A stretch of 64,000 nt of DNA from Akkermansiaceae bacterium (GTDB taxonomy: Bacteria; Verrucomicrobiota; Verrucomicrobiia; Verrucomicrobiales; DEV007): contig JACKQC010000005.1 of the NCBI GenBank assembly GCA_024233085.1, positions 182,460 through 246,459 on the forward strand, written 5' to 3'. Each line of letters starts with the position of its first letter. Position 1 is the first letter of the stretch. The notes under the pieces were generated by a model. It ran no database searches. It was not told the origin of the DNA and saw only the letters and a list, made by a program, of their open reading frames with translations. Shown in pieces: positions 24,442-33,432 of this stretch. The translations under genes were made by a program, and so were the position numbers.

Positions 24442-25641
24442 TTAGTAAAGCGGTACCTTGGGATCGACTTCGCGGGACCAGGCGTTGATGCCGCCCTTCA
24501 CGTGGCAGACTTTCTGATAGCCTCTTTCGATCAGCAATTCGAGGGCTTTGGCGCTCCGACCGCCGGCCTTGCAGTGAATGACGATGTCGGTGTCGGGGTC
24601 GAGTTCGTGCAGCCGGTCGGCGAGTTCGCCCAGGGGGATGAGGACGGCGTCGGGCAGGCGGCAGAGGTCGTGCTCGTTCGGCTCGCGAACGTCCAGCAGG
24701 AGGAAGGGCGCGTCGGACTCGAGGCGTTGCTTCAGTTCGTGGACGTCGATTTCGGGCAGGATGGGGGCGTTCATGGCGGATTCGTCGCTCTGGGCTTCCC
24801 CGCGACTCAGCCCGCAAAACGCGTCGTAGTCAATCAATTCGGTGACGGTCGGGCTGTCGCCGCAGACGGGGCATTGCGGATCGCGGCGCAGCTTGAACTC
24901 GCGGAACCGGAAGGCGAGGGCGTCGAAGTGGACGAGGCGGCCGGCGAGCGATTCGCCGAGGCCCAGGATCAGCTTGATGGCTTCGTTGGCCTGGAGACAG
25001 CCGACGATGCCGGGCAGCACGCCCAGCACGCCGCCCTCCGCGCAACTCGGGACCATGCCGGGCTCGGGGGGCTCGGGAAAAATACAGCGGTAACACGGCC
25101 CTCCCAGCTTCGGGGCGAAAACCGAGACCTGCCCCTCGAAGCGGAAGATGGAGCCGTAGAGATTGGGCTTGCCCGTCAACACCGCGAGATCGTTGCTGAG
25201 GTAACGGGTCTGGAAATTGTCGGTGCCGTCGATGATGAGATCGTAGGGCTCGGCGATCTCGCGGGCGTTCGCGCTGGTGAAGGCGACGGGATAAGTCTCG
25301 ATCTCGACCTCGGGATTGATGCCGGCGAGGGTCTCGCGGGCGGAGTCGAGCTTGCTTTTCCCGACGTCGGCGGCGTGGTGGAGGATCTGTCGCTGCAGGT
25401 TCGAGGAGTCGACCACATCGGGATCGACAATTCCCAGACGGCCGACGCCGGCGGCGGCCAGGTACATCGTCACCGGCGAGCCCAACCCCCCGGCGCCGAT
25501 GCAGAGGACGCGGGCGGCTTTCAACCGTCGCTGCCCCGCGAGCCCGACATCGGGGATGGTGATATGCCGGGCATAACGCTGCAGCTCCGCCGCCGAGAGG
25601 TCGGCGGCCGAAGCGCGGTCGGGGGAGATCAGCGATTCCAT
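24442..25641 (-). CDS. moeB: MoeB/ThiF-type adenylyltransferase with C-terminal rhodanese domain
   Basis: E1-like enzyme that adenylates the C-terminus of a ubiquitin-like sulfur carrier (MoaD or ThiS) for molybdopterin or thiamine synthesis. The 399-residue product has the ATP motif GAGGLG (49-54), zinc cysteines C183/C186 and C257/C260, and the candidate catalytic C200 (VPSCAEGG). A rhodanese domain (about 295-395) has its active-site loop HCKAGGRSA with C357, suggesting it also supplies sulfur. No MoaD or ThiS gene is adjacent. It is first of a minus-strand run moeB, trm112-like, korA, korB. Confidence 0.94.
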   Translation of the reverse strand: MESLISPDRASAADLSAAELQRYARHITIPDVGLAGQRRLKAARVLCIGAGGLGSPVTMYLAAAGVGRLGIVDPDVVDSSNLQRQILHHAADVGKSKLDSARETLAGINPEVEIETYPVAFTSANAREIAEPYDLIIDGTDNFQTRYLSNDLAVLTGKPNLYGSIFRFEGQVSVFAPKLGGPCYRCIFPEPPEPGMVPSCAEGGVLGVLPGIVGCLQANEAIKLILGLGESLAGRLVHFDALAFRFREFKLRRDPQCPVCGDSPTVTELIDYDAFCGLSRGEAQSDESAMNAPILPEIDVHELKQRLESDAPFLLLDVREPNEHDLCRLPDAVLIPLGELADRLHELDPDTDIVIHCKAGGRSAKALELLIERGYQKVCHVKGGINAWSREVDPKVPLY

Positions 25642-25814
25642 TTCGACGGGAAGGGGAGCGGCGAGCGGGGAATTGATTTTTTAAAGACAGATCGGACACT
25701 TCGTGCCGCTCTACTTCATGAAAACCCCGTTTCGGCCATAGGCAAACGCCAGTCGATGCCGTAAAGTCGCCGGACTTCCTGAACTCCCCCCCATCCCTAC
25801 CCAAATACCCAACG

Positions 25815-27329
25815 ATGAAAAAGACCTTCCTTCGCTTCGGACTGCTCGCCGCCGCGGCCGTTTCGATGCCTCTCCTGACCTCGATCCACGGTCAGGAGGT
25901 GAAATTCGAGGATCTGAAGAAAAAGCTGAAAATCGACAGCGCCGCGCCGCCCGCCGAGGCCACGGCCGTCGTTTCCAGCTATGCCGACGCCCTGGAAAAA
26001 GTGATGCCCGCCGTCGTCACTGTGTATTCGACCAAGGAAATCAAGGCCAACCTGCCGAAGCAGCGATTCGACGATCCGATGTTCCGCCGTTTCTTCGGAA
26101 TCCCCGAGGACTTCGAATTCGACGAAAAGGACCTGCCTTCCCGCAAGGAGGAGGGGCTCGGCTCCGGCGTCATCATTTCTCCCGATGGCTTCATCCTCAC
26201 CAACAACCATGTCGCCGGGGACGCCGACGAAGTCATCGTGCGCCTTTCCCATGACAAGAAGGAGTACACGGCCGAAGTCATTGGCGCCGATCCTCAGACC
26301 GACGTGGCCCTGATCAAGATCGACGCGAAAAACCTCAAGTCCGTCACGCTCGGCGACAGCACGAAGCTCCGGGTAGGCGACGTGGCGCTCGCGGTGGGGA
26401 ATCCCTTCGGGCTCGACCAGACCGTGACCCTGGGCATCATCAGCGCCCTCGGCCGCACGGACCTGAACATCACCGACGGCGGCTACGAGAATTTCATCCA
26501 GACCGACGCCTCCATCAATCGCGGCAATTCGGGCGGCGCCCTGGTTGACGCCAGCGGACGCCTCATCGGCATCAACACCGCGATTCAGTCCGGGTTCAGC
26601 GGTGGCAACATCGGGATCGGCTTCGCCATTCCCGTCAACATGGCGATGAACATCGTTGAGCGTCTCCTGGAAAACGGCGGCACGGTGAAGCGCGGTTTTC
26701 TCGGCGTGTTCCTGAAGGAAGTCGACACCACCATGGCCAAGGCCCTCGGTCGCGCGGACAACAACGGCGTGCTCGTCAACGAGGTCGGCCCCGGCACCCC
26801 GGCCGAGAAAGCGGGCCTGAAGGCCGGCGACCTCATCGTCGCCTACAACGGAACGACCGTCGAAAGCATGCCGAAACTGCGCCTCGACATCAGCAACACC
26901 GCGCCCGGCGCCGAAGTCGAGTTCGAAATCATCCGCGGCGGCAAGACCGAAAAGGTGAAGGTCAAACTCGGGGACCTGGATGACGGCAAGGTGGCGATGG
27001 GCGATCCCCGCGGACGCGGAGCCAAACCGGAAAAGAATGACCTCGAATTCGTCAAGGGAGTCGAGATCAAGGAAATCGACGACGATGTCCGGACCGCCCT
27101 TGAGCTGCCCGAGGATCTGAAAGGGGTCGTCGTTTCCAGCGTCGAGGATTCCTCATCCGCCGCGAAAAACGGCCTGCGCGCCGGGCAGGTCATCACCCAG
27201 GTCGACCAGCAGCCGGTGGAGTCGGTCGCCGAGGTCCGGGGAATTCGCGAAAAATTCAAGGGCGACGTGCTGCTGCTCCAGGTGTTCGCCGCCGGCCGGC
27301 GCGACATCCTCGCGATCCCGGTGAAGTAA
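25815..27329 (+). CDS. htrA: periplasmic HtrA/Do-family serine protease with two PDZ domains
   Basis: Envelope quality-control protease. The 504-residue product has a signal peptide (1 to about 27, ending SIHGQ). The trypsin-like domain has catalytic residues H132 (TNNHVAGDAD), D163 (PQTDVALIKI) and S239 (GNSGGALVD). PDZ domains lie near 285-375 and 410-495, the full DegP/DegQ layout. The ATG follows a very C-rich leader (CCCCCCATCCCTACCC) with no Shine-Dalgarno. A strong terminator follows at 27361, so it is probably monocistronic. Confidence 0.96.
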   Translation: MKKTFLRFGLLAAAAVSMPLLTSIHGQEVKFEDLKKKLKIDSAAPPAEATAVVSSYADALEKVMPAVVTVYSTKEIKANLPKQRFDDPMFRRFFGIPEDFEFDEKDLPSRKEEGLGSGVIISPDGFILTNNHVAGDADEVIVRLSHDKKEYTAEVIGADPQTDVALIKIDAKNLKSVTLGDSTKLRVGDVALAVGNPFGLDQTVTLGIISALGRTDLNITDGGYENFIQTDASINRGNSGGALVDASGRLIGINTAIQSGFSGGNIGIGFAIPVNMAMNIVERLLENGGTVKRGFLGVFLKEVDTTMAKALGRADNNGVLVNEVGPGTPAEKAGLKAGDLIVAYNGTTVESMPKLRLDISNTAPGAEVEFEIIRGGKTEKVKVKLGDLDDGKVAMGDPRGRGAKPEKNDLEFVKGVEIKEIDDDVRTALELPEDLKGVVVSSVEDSSSAAKNGLRAGQVITQVDQQPVESVAEVRGIREKFKGDVLLLQVFAAGRRDILAIPVK

Positions 27330-27360
27330 GAAAATCGCGGCGCGGCCGCGGGCCATTTCA

Positions 27361-27399
27361 ACGGCCATCCGCCCGGCGCGGATGGCCGTTTTCCTTTTT
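27361..27399 (+). terminator. intrinsic terminator after htrA
   Basis: Perfect 11-bp stem: ACGGCCATCCG (27361-27371) with CGGATGGCCGT (27379-27389), loop of 7 nt, followed by TTTTCCTTTTT. It starts 31 nt after the htrA stop. Confidence 0.9.
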
Positions 27400-27488
27400 G
27401 GAGGGGAAAACGGATGGGGGCGTGTTTGTGTCTCGCGCGAGACGGTCCTTTCGCTTGACGCCGCCGCCGCTCCCCCCCAACGATTAGT

Positions 27489-27920
27489 ATGAGCGCGCCC
27501 AATCCCTCCCATTCCGCGGACAAGCCGAGTTTTTCCCTGTTCAAGTCGCCACTATTTTTTGGTGGGCTGCTGTTGCTGGGATGCGGGCTGATCATCGGCG
27601 CCATCGTCGCGGCCACGGCCGGGGGCGACACCGACGCCCTGCGCGCGGAATTGGAAACGCTGCGAGGCGAGGTGCGCCAGTTGCGCAATGAAAACACCGC
27701 GATCCGCTCCGAGGTCACCGACGCCCTCGCCAAGTCCGGCAAGCGCATCGACACCCTGGTCGCCGCCGGCGACAAGCTGAAAACCGATCTCGCCGAGACC
27801 GGCACCGAACGGGAGGCGCTCAAAGCCGAGCTGGGCAAGGTCCGGAAGGACATCGCCGAGGCCGAGGGCACCGTTGGGCGGCTGCTTTCCCTGCTGTCCA
27901 AGCTGGGGAAGGCGGACTGA
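27489..27920 (+). CDS. membrane-anchored coiled-coil protein, 143 aa
   Basis: Not recognised by family. One TM helix (about residues 23-45, PLFFGGLLLLGCGLIIGAIV) is followed by a long predicted coiled coil (about 50-135). The coiled coil is rich in Glu, Lys, Arg and Leu (for example LRAELETLRGEVRQLRNE), so it is probably an inner-membrane-anchored spacer or scaffold. The start follows CCCCCCCAACGATTAGT, again without a Shine-Dalgarno. The gene is convergent with the dehydrogenase gene, only 7 nt apart, so transcripts probably overlap. Confidence 0.8.
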   Translation: MSAPNPSHSADKPSFSLFKSPLFFGGLLLLGCGLIIGAIVAATAGGDTDALRAELETLRGEVRQLRNENTAIRSEVTDALAKSGKRIDTLVAAGDKLKTDLAETGTEREALKAELGKVRKDIAEAEGTVGRLLSLLSKLGKAD

Positions 27921-27927
27921 CCGATCG

Positions 27928-28890
27928 TCAGGCGACCCGGTTGCGCGAGCCGCCCGCGCGGAAATCGCGGATGTTCGCCACCACCTCGTCCAGCAGCCGC
28001 TGGCGCGACTCGCGCGACGACCACGCCGTGTGCGGCGTGACGATCAGGTTGGGAATCGACGGGTCGAGCAGCGGGTGATCCGACGGGGGAGGCTCCCGCG
28101 AAAGGACGTCGAGGCCGGCTCCGGCGATCCGGCCCGATCGCAGCGCGTCAATGAGCGCGGTCTCGTCGACCAGATCGCCACGCCCGGTGTTGACCAGAAA
28201 GGCCGTCGGTTTCATCAGAGCCAGGGTGCCGGCGTGGATCAGGTGGCGCGTGTCTTCGGTGAGCGGGCAATGCAGGGAGATGACGTCCGCCTCCGCGAAA
28301 AAACGGTCCTTCGCGAGCCGTAGGTGGTCGCCGGGCGGGGATTCGCCGTCTCCCCGGGCCAGGCCGACCACGCGCATCCCGAATGCCTCGCCCACCCGGG
28401 CGACCGCGCGCCCGATGGCGCCCAGCCCCGCGATGCCCAGGGTTTTTCCGGCCAGCTCGCGCACGGGATGGTCCAGCCGGGTGAAGTGGGGCGACTCCGC
28501 CCAGAGCGGCGCCTCCGCGGCGTAGCGATGGGCCTGGGTCGCGAGATTGAGCATCAGCGCGAAGGTGTGCTGCACCACCGATGGCGTCGAGTAGCCGCTG
28601 ACGTTTCGCACGTCGATGCCCCGCGCTTGGGCGGCGTCGAGATCGACATTGTTCACTCCGGTGGCGGCCACCTGGATCAGTTTCAGCGCCGGCGCGGCGT
28701 CCATGGCGAGGGCGTCCACGGGCGCCTTGTTGGTCAGGACGATCCCGGCGCCGGCGACGCGCCCGGGGATTTCTCCGGCCCGGCTCACGGGATGGAGAAT
28801 GACCTCCCCGAGGGAGTTCAGGGCGGTAAAATCGATGTCGCCGGCGGCGTCGAGCGTGTCCCGGTCGAGGAAAACGATGGAGTCAGACAT
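27928..28890 (-). CDS. D-2-hydroxyacid dehydrogenase (glycerate dehydrogenase-like)
   Basis: NAD(P)-dependent reduction of a 2-oxoacid such as hydroxypyruvate. The 320-residue product shows the Rossmann motif GIAGLGAIGRA, the substrate-site region NTGRGDLVDE, the catalytic Glu in LDVLSREPP and the catalytic His in TPHTAW. This gives the full Arg-Glu-His set expected of the family. The ATG at 28890 begins MSDSIVFLDRDTLD, a usual N-terminus; the frame is open to 28947 but without similarity. Exact substrate is not decided by sequence. Confidence 0.92.
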   Translation of the reverse strand: MSDSIVFLDRDTLDAAGDIDFTALNSLGEVILHPVSRAGEIPGRVAGAGIVLTNKAPVDALAMDAAPALKLIQVAATGVNNVDLDAAQARGIDVRNVSGYSTPSVVQHTFALMLNLATQAHRYAAEAPLWAESPHFTRLDHPVRELAGKTLGIAGLGAIGRAVARVGEAFGMRVVGLARGDGESPPGDHLRLAKDRFFAEADVISLHCPLTEDTRHLIHAGTLALMKPTAFLVNTGRGDLVDETALIDALRSGRIAGAGLDVLSREPPPSDHPLLDPSIPNLIVTPHTAWSSRESRQRLLDEVVANIRDFRAGGSRNRVA

Positions 28891-29123
28891 GGCGGACGGG
28901 GGGAAGATTCGAGGCGCGACGCTTTCAGACTTTCGGCGGGAATGCAAGCGTGGGTGGCGGGTTTTCCCCGGAATCGCGGCCGGCGCGGAGTGGATGGCGG
29001 AAATGTCACGGTCGAATTCCGGGGGACTTGATTATTCGGTTGAGGAAAGCGTTGAAATTGTGTAAGGCAGGGGAGATCACGACACCGCTTTCGAGGAGGC
29101 GCGGGTAACGATCGTTTCCTTCA

Positions 29124-29648
29124 ATGACCACACTCTGGCACGCTTGCGAGCGCTTTCTGGGGCAGGCCCGGACCCTCACTCTGGAGTTGGATTCGGCGCG
29201 GTACTCCGCGCCGCACGCCAATTGCTTCGGCGGTTCGATCGGCGGGCACATCCGGCATTGCCTCGAGCACTTCGAGCAGTTCCGTGCCGGCCTTGAGAGC
29301 GGAGACATCGACTACGACGCCCGACAGCGCGGCACTCCCGAGGAGTCGGACCCGGCGCGCGCCACGGATCGCCTGGGCGAGCTGGCGGAGTGGTTCGCGC
29401 GGCAGGAGGAGGATGGCGGGATCGCTCCGAACCGGCCGGTCCGGGTGCGGGTCGACTGCGGCACCGGGAGCGAGTGCCGCGAAGGTTCGACCGTGGGCCG
29501 CGAGCTGCAGTTTCTGGTTTCCCACACGGTTCATCATTTCGCCATCATCGCCATCATGTGCGAGGCGCAGGGCATCCGGGTCTCTCCCGACTTCGGGATC
29601 GCCCCCTCGACCTTGAAACATCAGCGGAGCCTGGCCGAAAGCGCCTGA
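29124..29648 (+). CDS. DinB-like four-helix-bundle protein
   Basis: Probable metal-dependent DinB/YfiT-family protein, 174 residues. Conserved-looking histidines are H42 (GGHIRHCLEHF) and H134/H138 (SHTVHHFAII), which match the family's metal triad. The role may be thiol transfer or detoxification, but no substrate can be named. The 233 nt before it (28891-29123) hold no other gene I can support. A GNAT acyltransferase starts 48 nt after its stop on the same strand. Confidence 0.75.
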   Translation: MTTLWHACERFLGQARTLTLELDSARYSAPHANCFGGSIGGHIRHCLEHFEQFRAGLESGDIDYDARQRGTPEESDPARATDRLGELAEWFARQEEDGGIAPNRPVRVRVDCGTGSECREGSTVGRELQFLVSHTVHHFAIIAIMCEAQGIRVSPDFGIAPSTLKHQRSLAESA

Positions 29649-29695
29649 CCCCGCACCCGCCCGCCGGACCTCGCCGACCGACCGAATCGAAGCCG

Positions 29696-30679
29696 ATGTC
29701 CACCACCCTATTCCAGCCCGGGACGAAGCCGCCCGGCGAGATTTGTCCGGCTCCCGTGGCGCCGCCGGTGGCCCGCGATCGGCTGATCGGAGAGCTGGGA
29801 AAACTCCCCGCCGACCGCGAGTTCGTGCGCGAGAGGCGCTTTTCCGTTTTCATGGCCACGGCCGCGGAGATTCCCGCCATGGTCGAGGAGATCGGGCGCG
29901 CGCGCGAGGAGGCCTTCCGCGAAGTCGGCGAGGGGACGGGGAAGGCGTTCGACCTCGACCGCTTTGACGAGTATTACCGGCACCTTTTTCTCTGGGATCG
30001 CGAGACGGACGCGCTGGCCGGCGCTTATCGCCTGGGGCCGACGGACGAAATACTCGGTCGCCACGGGGCGGAGGGGCTTTACTGCACGAGCCTGTTTCAT
30101 TTCGAGCCCGAGTTCCTCGAGTTCCTCAATCCGGGGATCGAACTCGGCCGCTCCTTCATCGCGCCCGCCTACCAGCGCATGGTGCATCCCCTCGCGCTGC
30201 TGTGGCGGGGGATCGGCGGCTATCTCAGCCGGAATCCGCGTTACCGCCACCTCTTCGGGCCGGTCAGCATCAGCCAGGACTACACGGCGATCTCGAAATA
30301 TCTCATCGTTCAGTTCATGACCCGCGAGTTGCAACACCCGACCCTCGCGAATCTCGTCCAACCCCGAAATCCCTATCGCGGCGCCGAAGGACTCGAGGGG
30401 CTCGACCCGGAAAAAATCAGCGGCGCCCTGCGCACCGCGCAGGAAGTCTCGGCCCACGTCTCCGAGGCCGAGCCCGACGGCAAGGGCATCCCGGTGCTTC
30501 TGAAGCATTACTTGAAGCTCAACGCCACGCTGCTGAGCTTCAACGTCGACCCGGCCTTTTCGAACGCTCTCGACGCGCTCATCCTGGTGGACCTGGCCAA
30601 GGCGCCGCGCTTTCTGCTGTCGAAATACCTCGGCAAAGTCGGGTTGGAGCGTCTCCTGGCCGGGATCGGGGCTCTTTGA
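29696..30679 (+). CDS. GNAT-family N-acyltransferase (OlsB/COG3176-like)
   Basis: Likely acyl-CoA/ACP-dependent N-acyltransferase of the hemolysin-like COG3176 group that includes ornithine N-acyltransferase OlsB. The 327-residue product has the characteristic run from FSVFMATAAEIPAMVEEIGR through AYRLGPTDEILGR and FLNPGIELGRSFIAPAYQ. It continues with the conserved GRSF and FGPVSISQDYTAISKYL stretch. In many bacteria this module is fused to a PlsC-type domain; here the PlsC-type protein is encoded separately about 10 kb away (40374). Ornithine- or other aminolipid synthesis is therefore possible but not shown. Confidence 0.82.
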   Translation: MSTTLFQPGTKPPGEICPAPVAPPVARDRLIGELGKLPADREFVRERRFSVFMATAAEIPAMVEEIGRAREEAFREVGEGTGKAFDLDRFDEYYRHLFLWDRETDALAGAYRLGPTDEILGRHGAEGLYCTSLFHFEPEFLEFLNPGIELGRSFIAPAYQRMVHPLALLWRGIGGYLSRNPRYRHLFGPVSISQDYTAISKYLIVQFMTRELQHPTLANLVQPRNPYRGAEGLEGLDPEKISGALRTAQEVSAHVSEAEPDGKGIPVLLKHYLKLNATLLSFNVDPAFSNALDALILVDLAKAPRFLLSKYLGKVGLERLLAGIGAL

Positions 30680-30836
30680 GCCGGAACTCGTTCCCGCCAC
30701 GGAAGGGGGCTCCGGAATCCGTCTTGCGCGCCTTTCCCCCGCCGTCTTAGCGCCAAAAAATCGTTACGCGCTCCCCTTCGGTGGGCAGGCGAAAACTCCG
30801 CGCGGGGGGGGGCGATCAGCCCCGTTCGAGAGGCCG

Positions 30837-30880
30837 ACCCAACAGGGTTGGGTCACCGACTCAACCCTGTTGAAACGAGG
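30837..30880. repeat. dispersed 22-nt-period inverted repeat, copy 4
   Basis: Units begin at 30837 (ACCCAACAGGGTTGGGTC) and 30859 (ACTCAACCCTGTTG), 22 nt apart and in opposite core orientation, giving a CAACAGGG/CCCTGTTG hairpin. The element lies between convergent genes (acyltransferase ending 30679 and small membrane protein ending 30885), as does copy 1. Confidence 0.85.
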
Positions 30881-30884
30881 CGTT

Positions 30885-31157
30885 TCAGTCCTTCTCCTCC
30901 GAACGGCTTTCCTCGAGGTTCTCGGATCTCAGGCCCGGAACGACCGAGGCCTTGTCGGCATAGCGGTCGAAACGGTTCGAGAGGATGAGCAGGGTCGGCG
31001 CCCACAGGCCGACGAAGATGCCGAAGCGCTCGGCGTGGGCTTTCGACTCGGGATCGTCACCGAGGGTGAACCACCAGATCGCGATCGAGGCGCCGATGGA
31101 GATGACACCGAGCTGGAAACACAGGTTGCTGAGAAAGCGGCAAATGGGGGGATTCAT
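30885..31157 (-). CDS. small two-helix membrane protein, 90 aa
   Basis: Unnamed small membrane protein. The 90-residue product has two hydrophobic segments (about residues 10-31 and 47-60, the second FGIFVGLWAPTLLILSNRFD) separated by a short charged loop, and a charged C-terminal tail. The ATG at 31157 gives a compact two-TM protein; the frame is open far upstream but antisense to the SDR and Tat-signal genes. I believe similar small proteins occur in other Verrucomicrobiota, but this is memory, not a search. Confidence 0.68.
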   Translation of the reverse strand: MNPPICRFLSNLCFQLGVISIGASIAIWWFTLGDDPESKAHAERFGIFVGLWAPTLLILSNRFDRYADKASVVPGLRSENLEESRSEEKD

Positions 31158-31301
31158 GCCGAAACCATAGCGAAAAAAGGACGAATCTGTCCACTCCCTC
31201 ACAAATCGGGCGGCAACTTTTGCAAGATCGGCGCAAAAGCGGGCGGCGGCGGGCCGACTTTCGCCTTTTCCCGGCCCGGCAACCGGTCCATGGTCGGCTC
31301 C

Positions 31302-32078
31302 ATGAGCTTTCACTGCGATCTTTTCAATCTCGACGGCCGCGTGGCCCTGATCACCGGGGGCAGCAAGGGTCTGGGCAAGGCGATGGCCCGGGGGCTGGCC
31401 GAGTGCGGAGCCGGCATCATGATCTGTTCCCGGCACGCGGATGAACTGGAGGCCGCGCGGGCCGAAATCGCCGAAGGGCTCGACGTGCGGGTGGAAACGC
31501 GGGTCACCGACATGTGCGACCGGGCGGAGGTCGACGCGCTGGCGGCGGAGACGCTGGAGAAATTCGGCCGGGTGGACATTCTCGTCAACAACGCCGGCTC
31601 GAACAAGCCGCAGCCCATCGACGAGATCGACGACGCGGTCTGGGACCAGGTGGTGGAGCTGAACTTGACCAGCATCATGCGCCTGACCCGCGCCCTGGTG
31701 CCGCAAATGAAGGAGCGCCGATGGGGGCGCGTCATTCACATTTCCTCGGTGCTGGGGGTGGGGTCGAAGCCGGGCCGAAACGTGTATTCGGCGACCAAGT
31801 CCGCCCTTATCGGTCTCGCCAAAGCCAGCGCGCTCGACCTGGGGCCGCATGGCATCACGGTGAACTGCATCGGGCCGGGGCCGTTTTTGACCGATCTGCC
31901 AATGAGCCTGCTGAGCGACGCGGAGAAGGCGGAATTCGCCCGGATGACGGCGGTGAACCGCTGGGGAGATCCCCGCGAGCTGGCCGGCCCGGCCATCATG
32001 CTGGCCAGCGAGGCCGGCAGCTACATCACCGGCGAGATGTTGCTGGTGGACGGAGGGGCCTTTTCGAGGGCCTTGTGA
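31302..32078 (+). CDS. short-chain dehydrogenase/reductase (SDR)
   Basis: Classical NAD(P)-dependent SDR oxidoreductase, 258 residues. Visible motifs are the cofactor loop TGGSKGLG (18-25), NNAG (96-99), and the catalytic triad S149, Y162 and K166 (YSATK). The IGPGPFLTDLP stretch follows, resembling gluconate 5-dehydrogenase-type SDRs that act on sugars. ATG 31302 is preferred; ATG 31290 would add four residues. It is followed 36 nt later by a Tat-exported protein on the same strand, so they may form a unit. Confidence 0.93.
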   Translation: MSFHCDLFNLDGRVALITGGSKGLGKAMARGLAECGAGIMICSRHADELEAARAEIAEGLDVRVETRVTDMCDRAEVDALAAETLEKFGRVDILVNNAGSNKPQPIDEIDDAVWDQVVELNLTSIMRLTRALVPQMKERRWGRVIHISSVLGVGSKPGRNVYSATKSALIGLAKASALDLGPHGITVNCIGPGPFLTDLPMSLLSDAEKAEFARMTAVNRWGDPRELAGPAIMLASEAGSYITGEMLLVDGGAFSRAL

Positions 32079-32114
32079 GAGGGAGTTGAAACCGCAAACC
32101 GGAAAGCGAAAGCC

Positions 32115-33416
32115 ATGATCGATCGCCGCCAGTTTCTCCAGAGGGGCGCGTTCGCCGTCGCCGGGGCCGGGACCGCGGGACGCGGTTTTGCCCGGGAAAG
32201 TGACGACATCGCCAAATACAGCGAGGTGCTGGTGCCGGCCCGGGCGGTGACGAAGGGACCGAAATTCCACTGGTTCGGCTATTACGACAAGCTGGAGTTC
32301 GATCCGTCGAACCGCTTCGTCCTCTGCAACGAGGTCGATTTCGAGGGACGCACGCCGACGCCGGAGGATCGCATCCGGGTGGGCATGGTGGATCTGGAGG
32401 ACGGCGACCGGTGGATCGAGCTGGGCAAGAGCGACGCGTGGGGCTGGCAGCAGGGCTGCATGCTCCAATGGCGGCCGGGCTCGAAGAACGAGGTCATCTG
32501 GAACGACCGGGAAGACGGCCGCCACGTGTCCCGCATCCGGAATGTCGACACGGACGAGACCCGGACCCTGCCGCGGCCGATCTACGCGCTGAGCGCCGAT
32601 GGGAAATGGGCGGTGACGGCCGATTTCGCGCGCATCCAGAACCTGCGGCCCGGCTACGGCTATCAGGGGGTGGCGGACCCTTTCCGGGCGGACAAAAACC
32701 CCGAGAAATCGGGGATTTGGCGGATGAACATGGACAGCGGAGAGTCTGAGCTGATCGTCTCCCTCGCCGCGCTCTCGGAGATTCCCTATCAGGGCCGGCC
32801 GCTGACGGACCAGTGGAATTACGTCAACCACCTGCTCGTCGCGCCCGACAGCAAACGCTTCATTTTCCTCCACCGGTGGCGGGTGAAGGGTCCGGACGAT
32901 CCGGAATTCGCGGTGAACAACGGGTTCGTGACGCGGATGTTCACGGCGAACCTCGACGGCTCGGACCTCTACGTGCTCGATCCCTCGGGGTTTACCTCGC
33001 ATTTCATCTGGCGCGACGCGGCGCATGTCTGCGCGTGGACCAAGCCGGAGGGACGGGAATCGGCCTTCTACCTTTTCCGGGACAAGACGGACACGGTCGA
33101 GATCGTCGGGGAGGGCGACATGCCGGTCAACGGGCACAACACCTACCTGCCCGCCGGGGACGGGAGGGAGTGGATTCTCAACGACACCTATCCCAACGGC
33201 GTCCGCCGACAGCAGACGCCCTATCTCTACCATGTGCCGACCCGGCGGCGGCACGATCTGGGGCATTTCCACTCGCCGAAGGAGTACGTCGGCGAGTGGC
33301 GGTGCGACACCCATCCGCGATCGAGCAACGACGGCAAACTGGTGGCGATCGACTCGCCCCACGGCGGAACGGGACGCCAGCTCTGGGTGCTCGAGGCGGG
33401 GGGGATCGTCGGTTGA
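32115..33416 (+). CDS. Tat-exported beta-propeller-like hypothetical protein
   Basis: Periplasmic protein of unknown function, 433 residues. A twin-arginine signal (DRRQFLQRGAFAVAG) is at the N-terminus. The mature part has repeated blade-like patterns such as SADGKWAVTADFARI and APDSKRFIFLHRWRV, resembling seven-bladed propellers of the oligogalacturonide lyase or TolB type. Repeated FHWFGYYDKLEFD- and NGHNTYLPAG-type stretches carry aromatic residues suited to carbohydrate contact. Its place after an SDR hints at sugar metabolism, but neither reaction nor substrate can be assigned. Confidence 0.82.
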   Translation: MIDRRQFLQRGAFAVAGAGTAGRGFARESDDIAKYSEVLVPARAVTKGPKFHWFGYYDKLEFDPSNRFVLCNEVDFEGRTPTPEDRIRVGMVDLEDGDRWIELGKSDAWGWQQGCMLQWRPGSKNEVIWNDREDGRHVSRIRNVDTDETRTLPRPIYALSADGKWAVTADFARIQNLRPGYGYQGVADPFRADKNPEKSGIWRMNMDSGESELIVSLAALSEIPYQGRPLTDQWNYVNHLLVAPDSKRFIFLHRWRVKGPDDPEFAVNNGFVTRMFTANLDGSDLYVLDPSGFTSHFIWRDAAHVCAWTKPEGRESAFYLFRDKTDTVEIVGEGDMPVNGHNTYLPAGDGREWILNDTYPNGVRRQQTPYLYHVPTRRRHDLGHFHSPKEYVGEWRCDTHPRSSNDGKLVAIDSPHGGTGRQLWVLEAGGIVG

Positions 33417-33432
33417 TCCGGCGGGGAGGGCG

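Noticed and set aside
31158..33362. Long extension of the 90-residue membrane protein frame
   Set aside because: It is antisense to the SDR and Tat-exported genes and lacks any recognisable domain.
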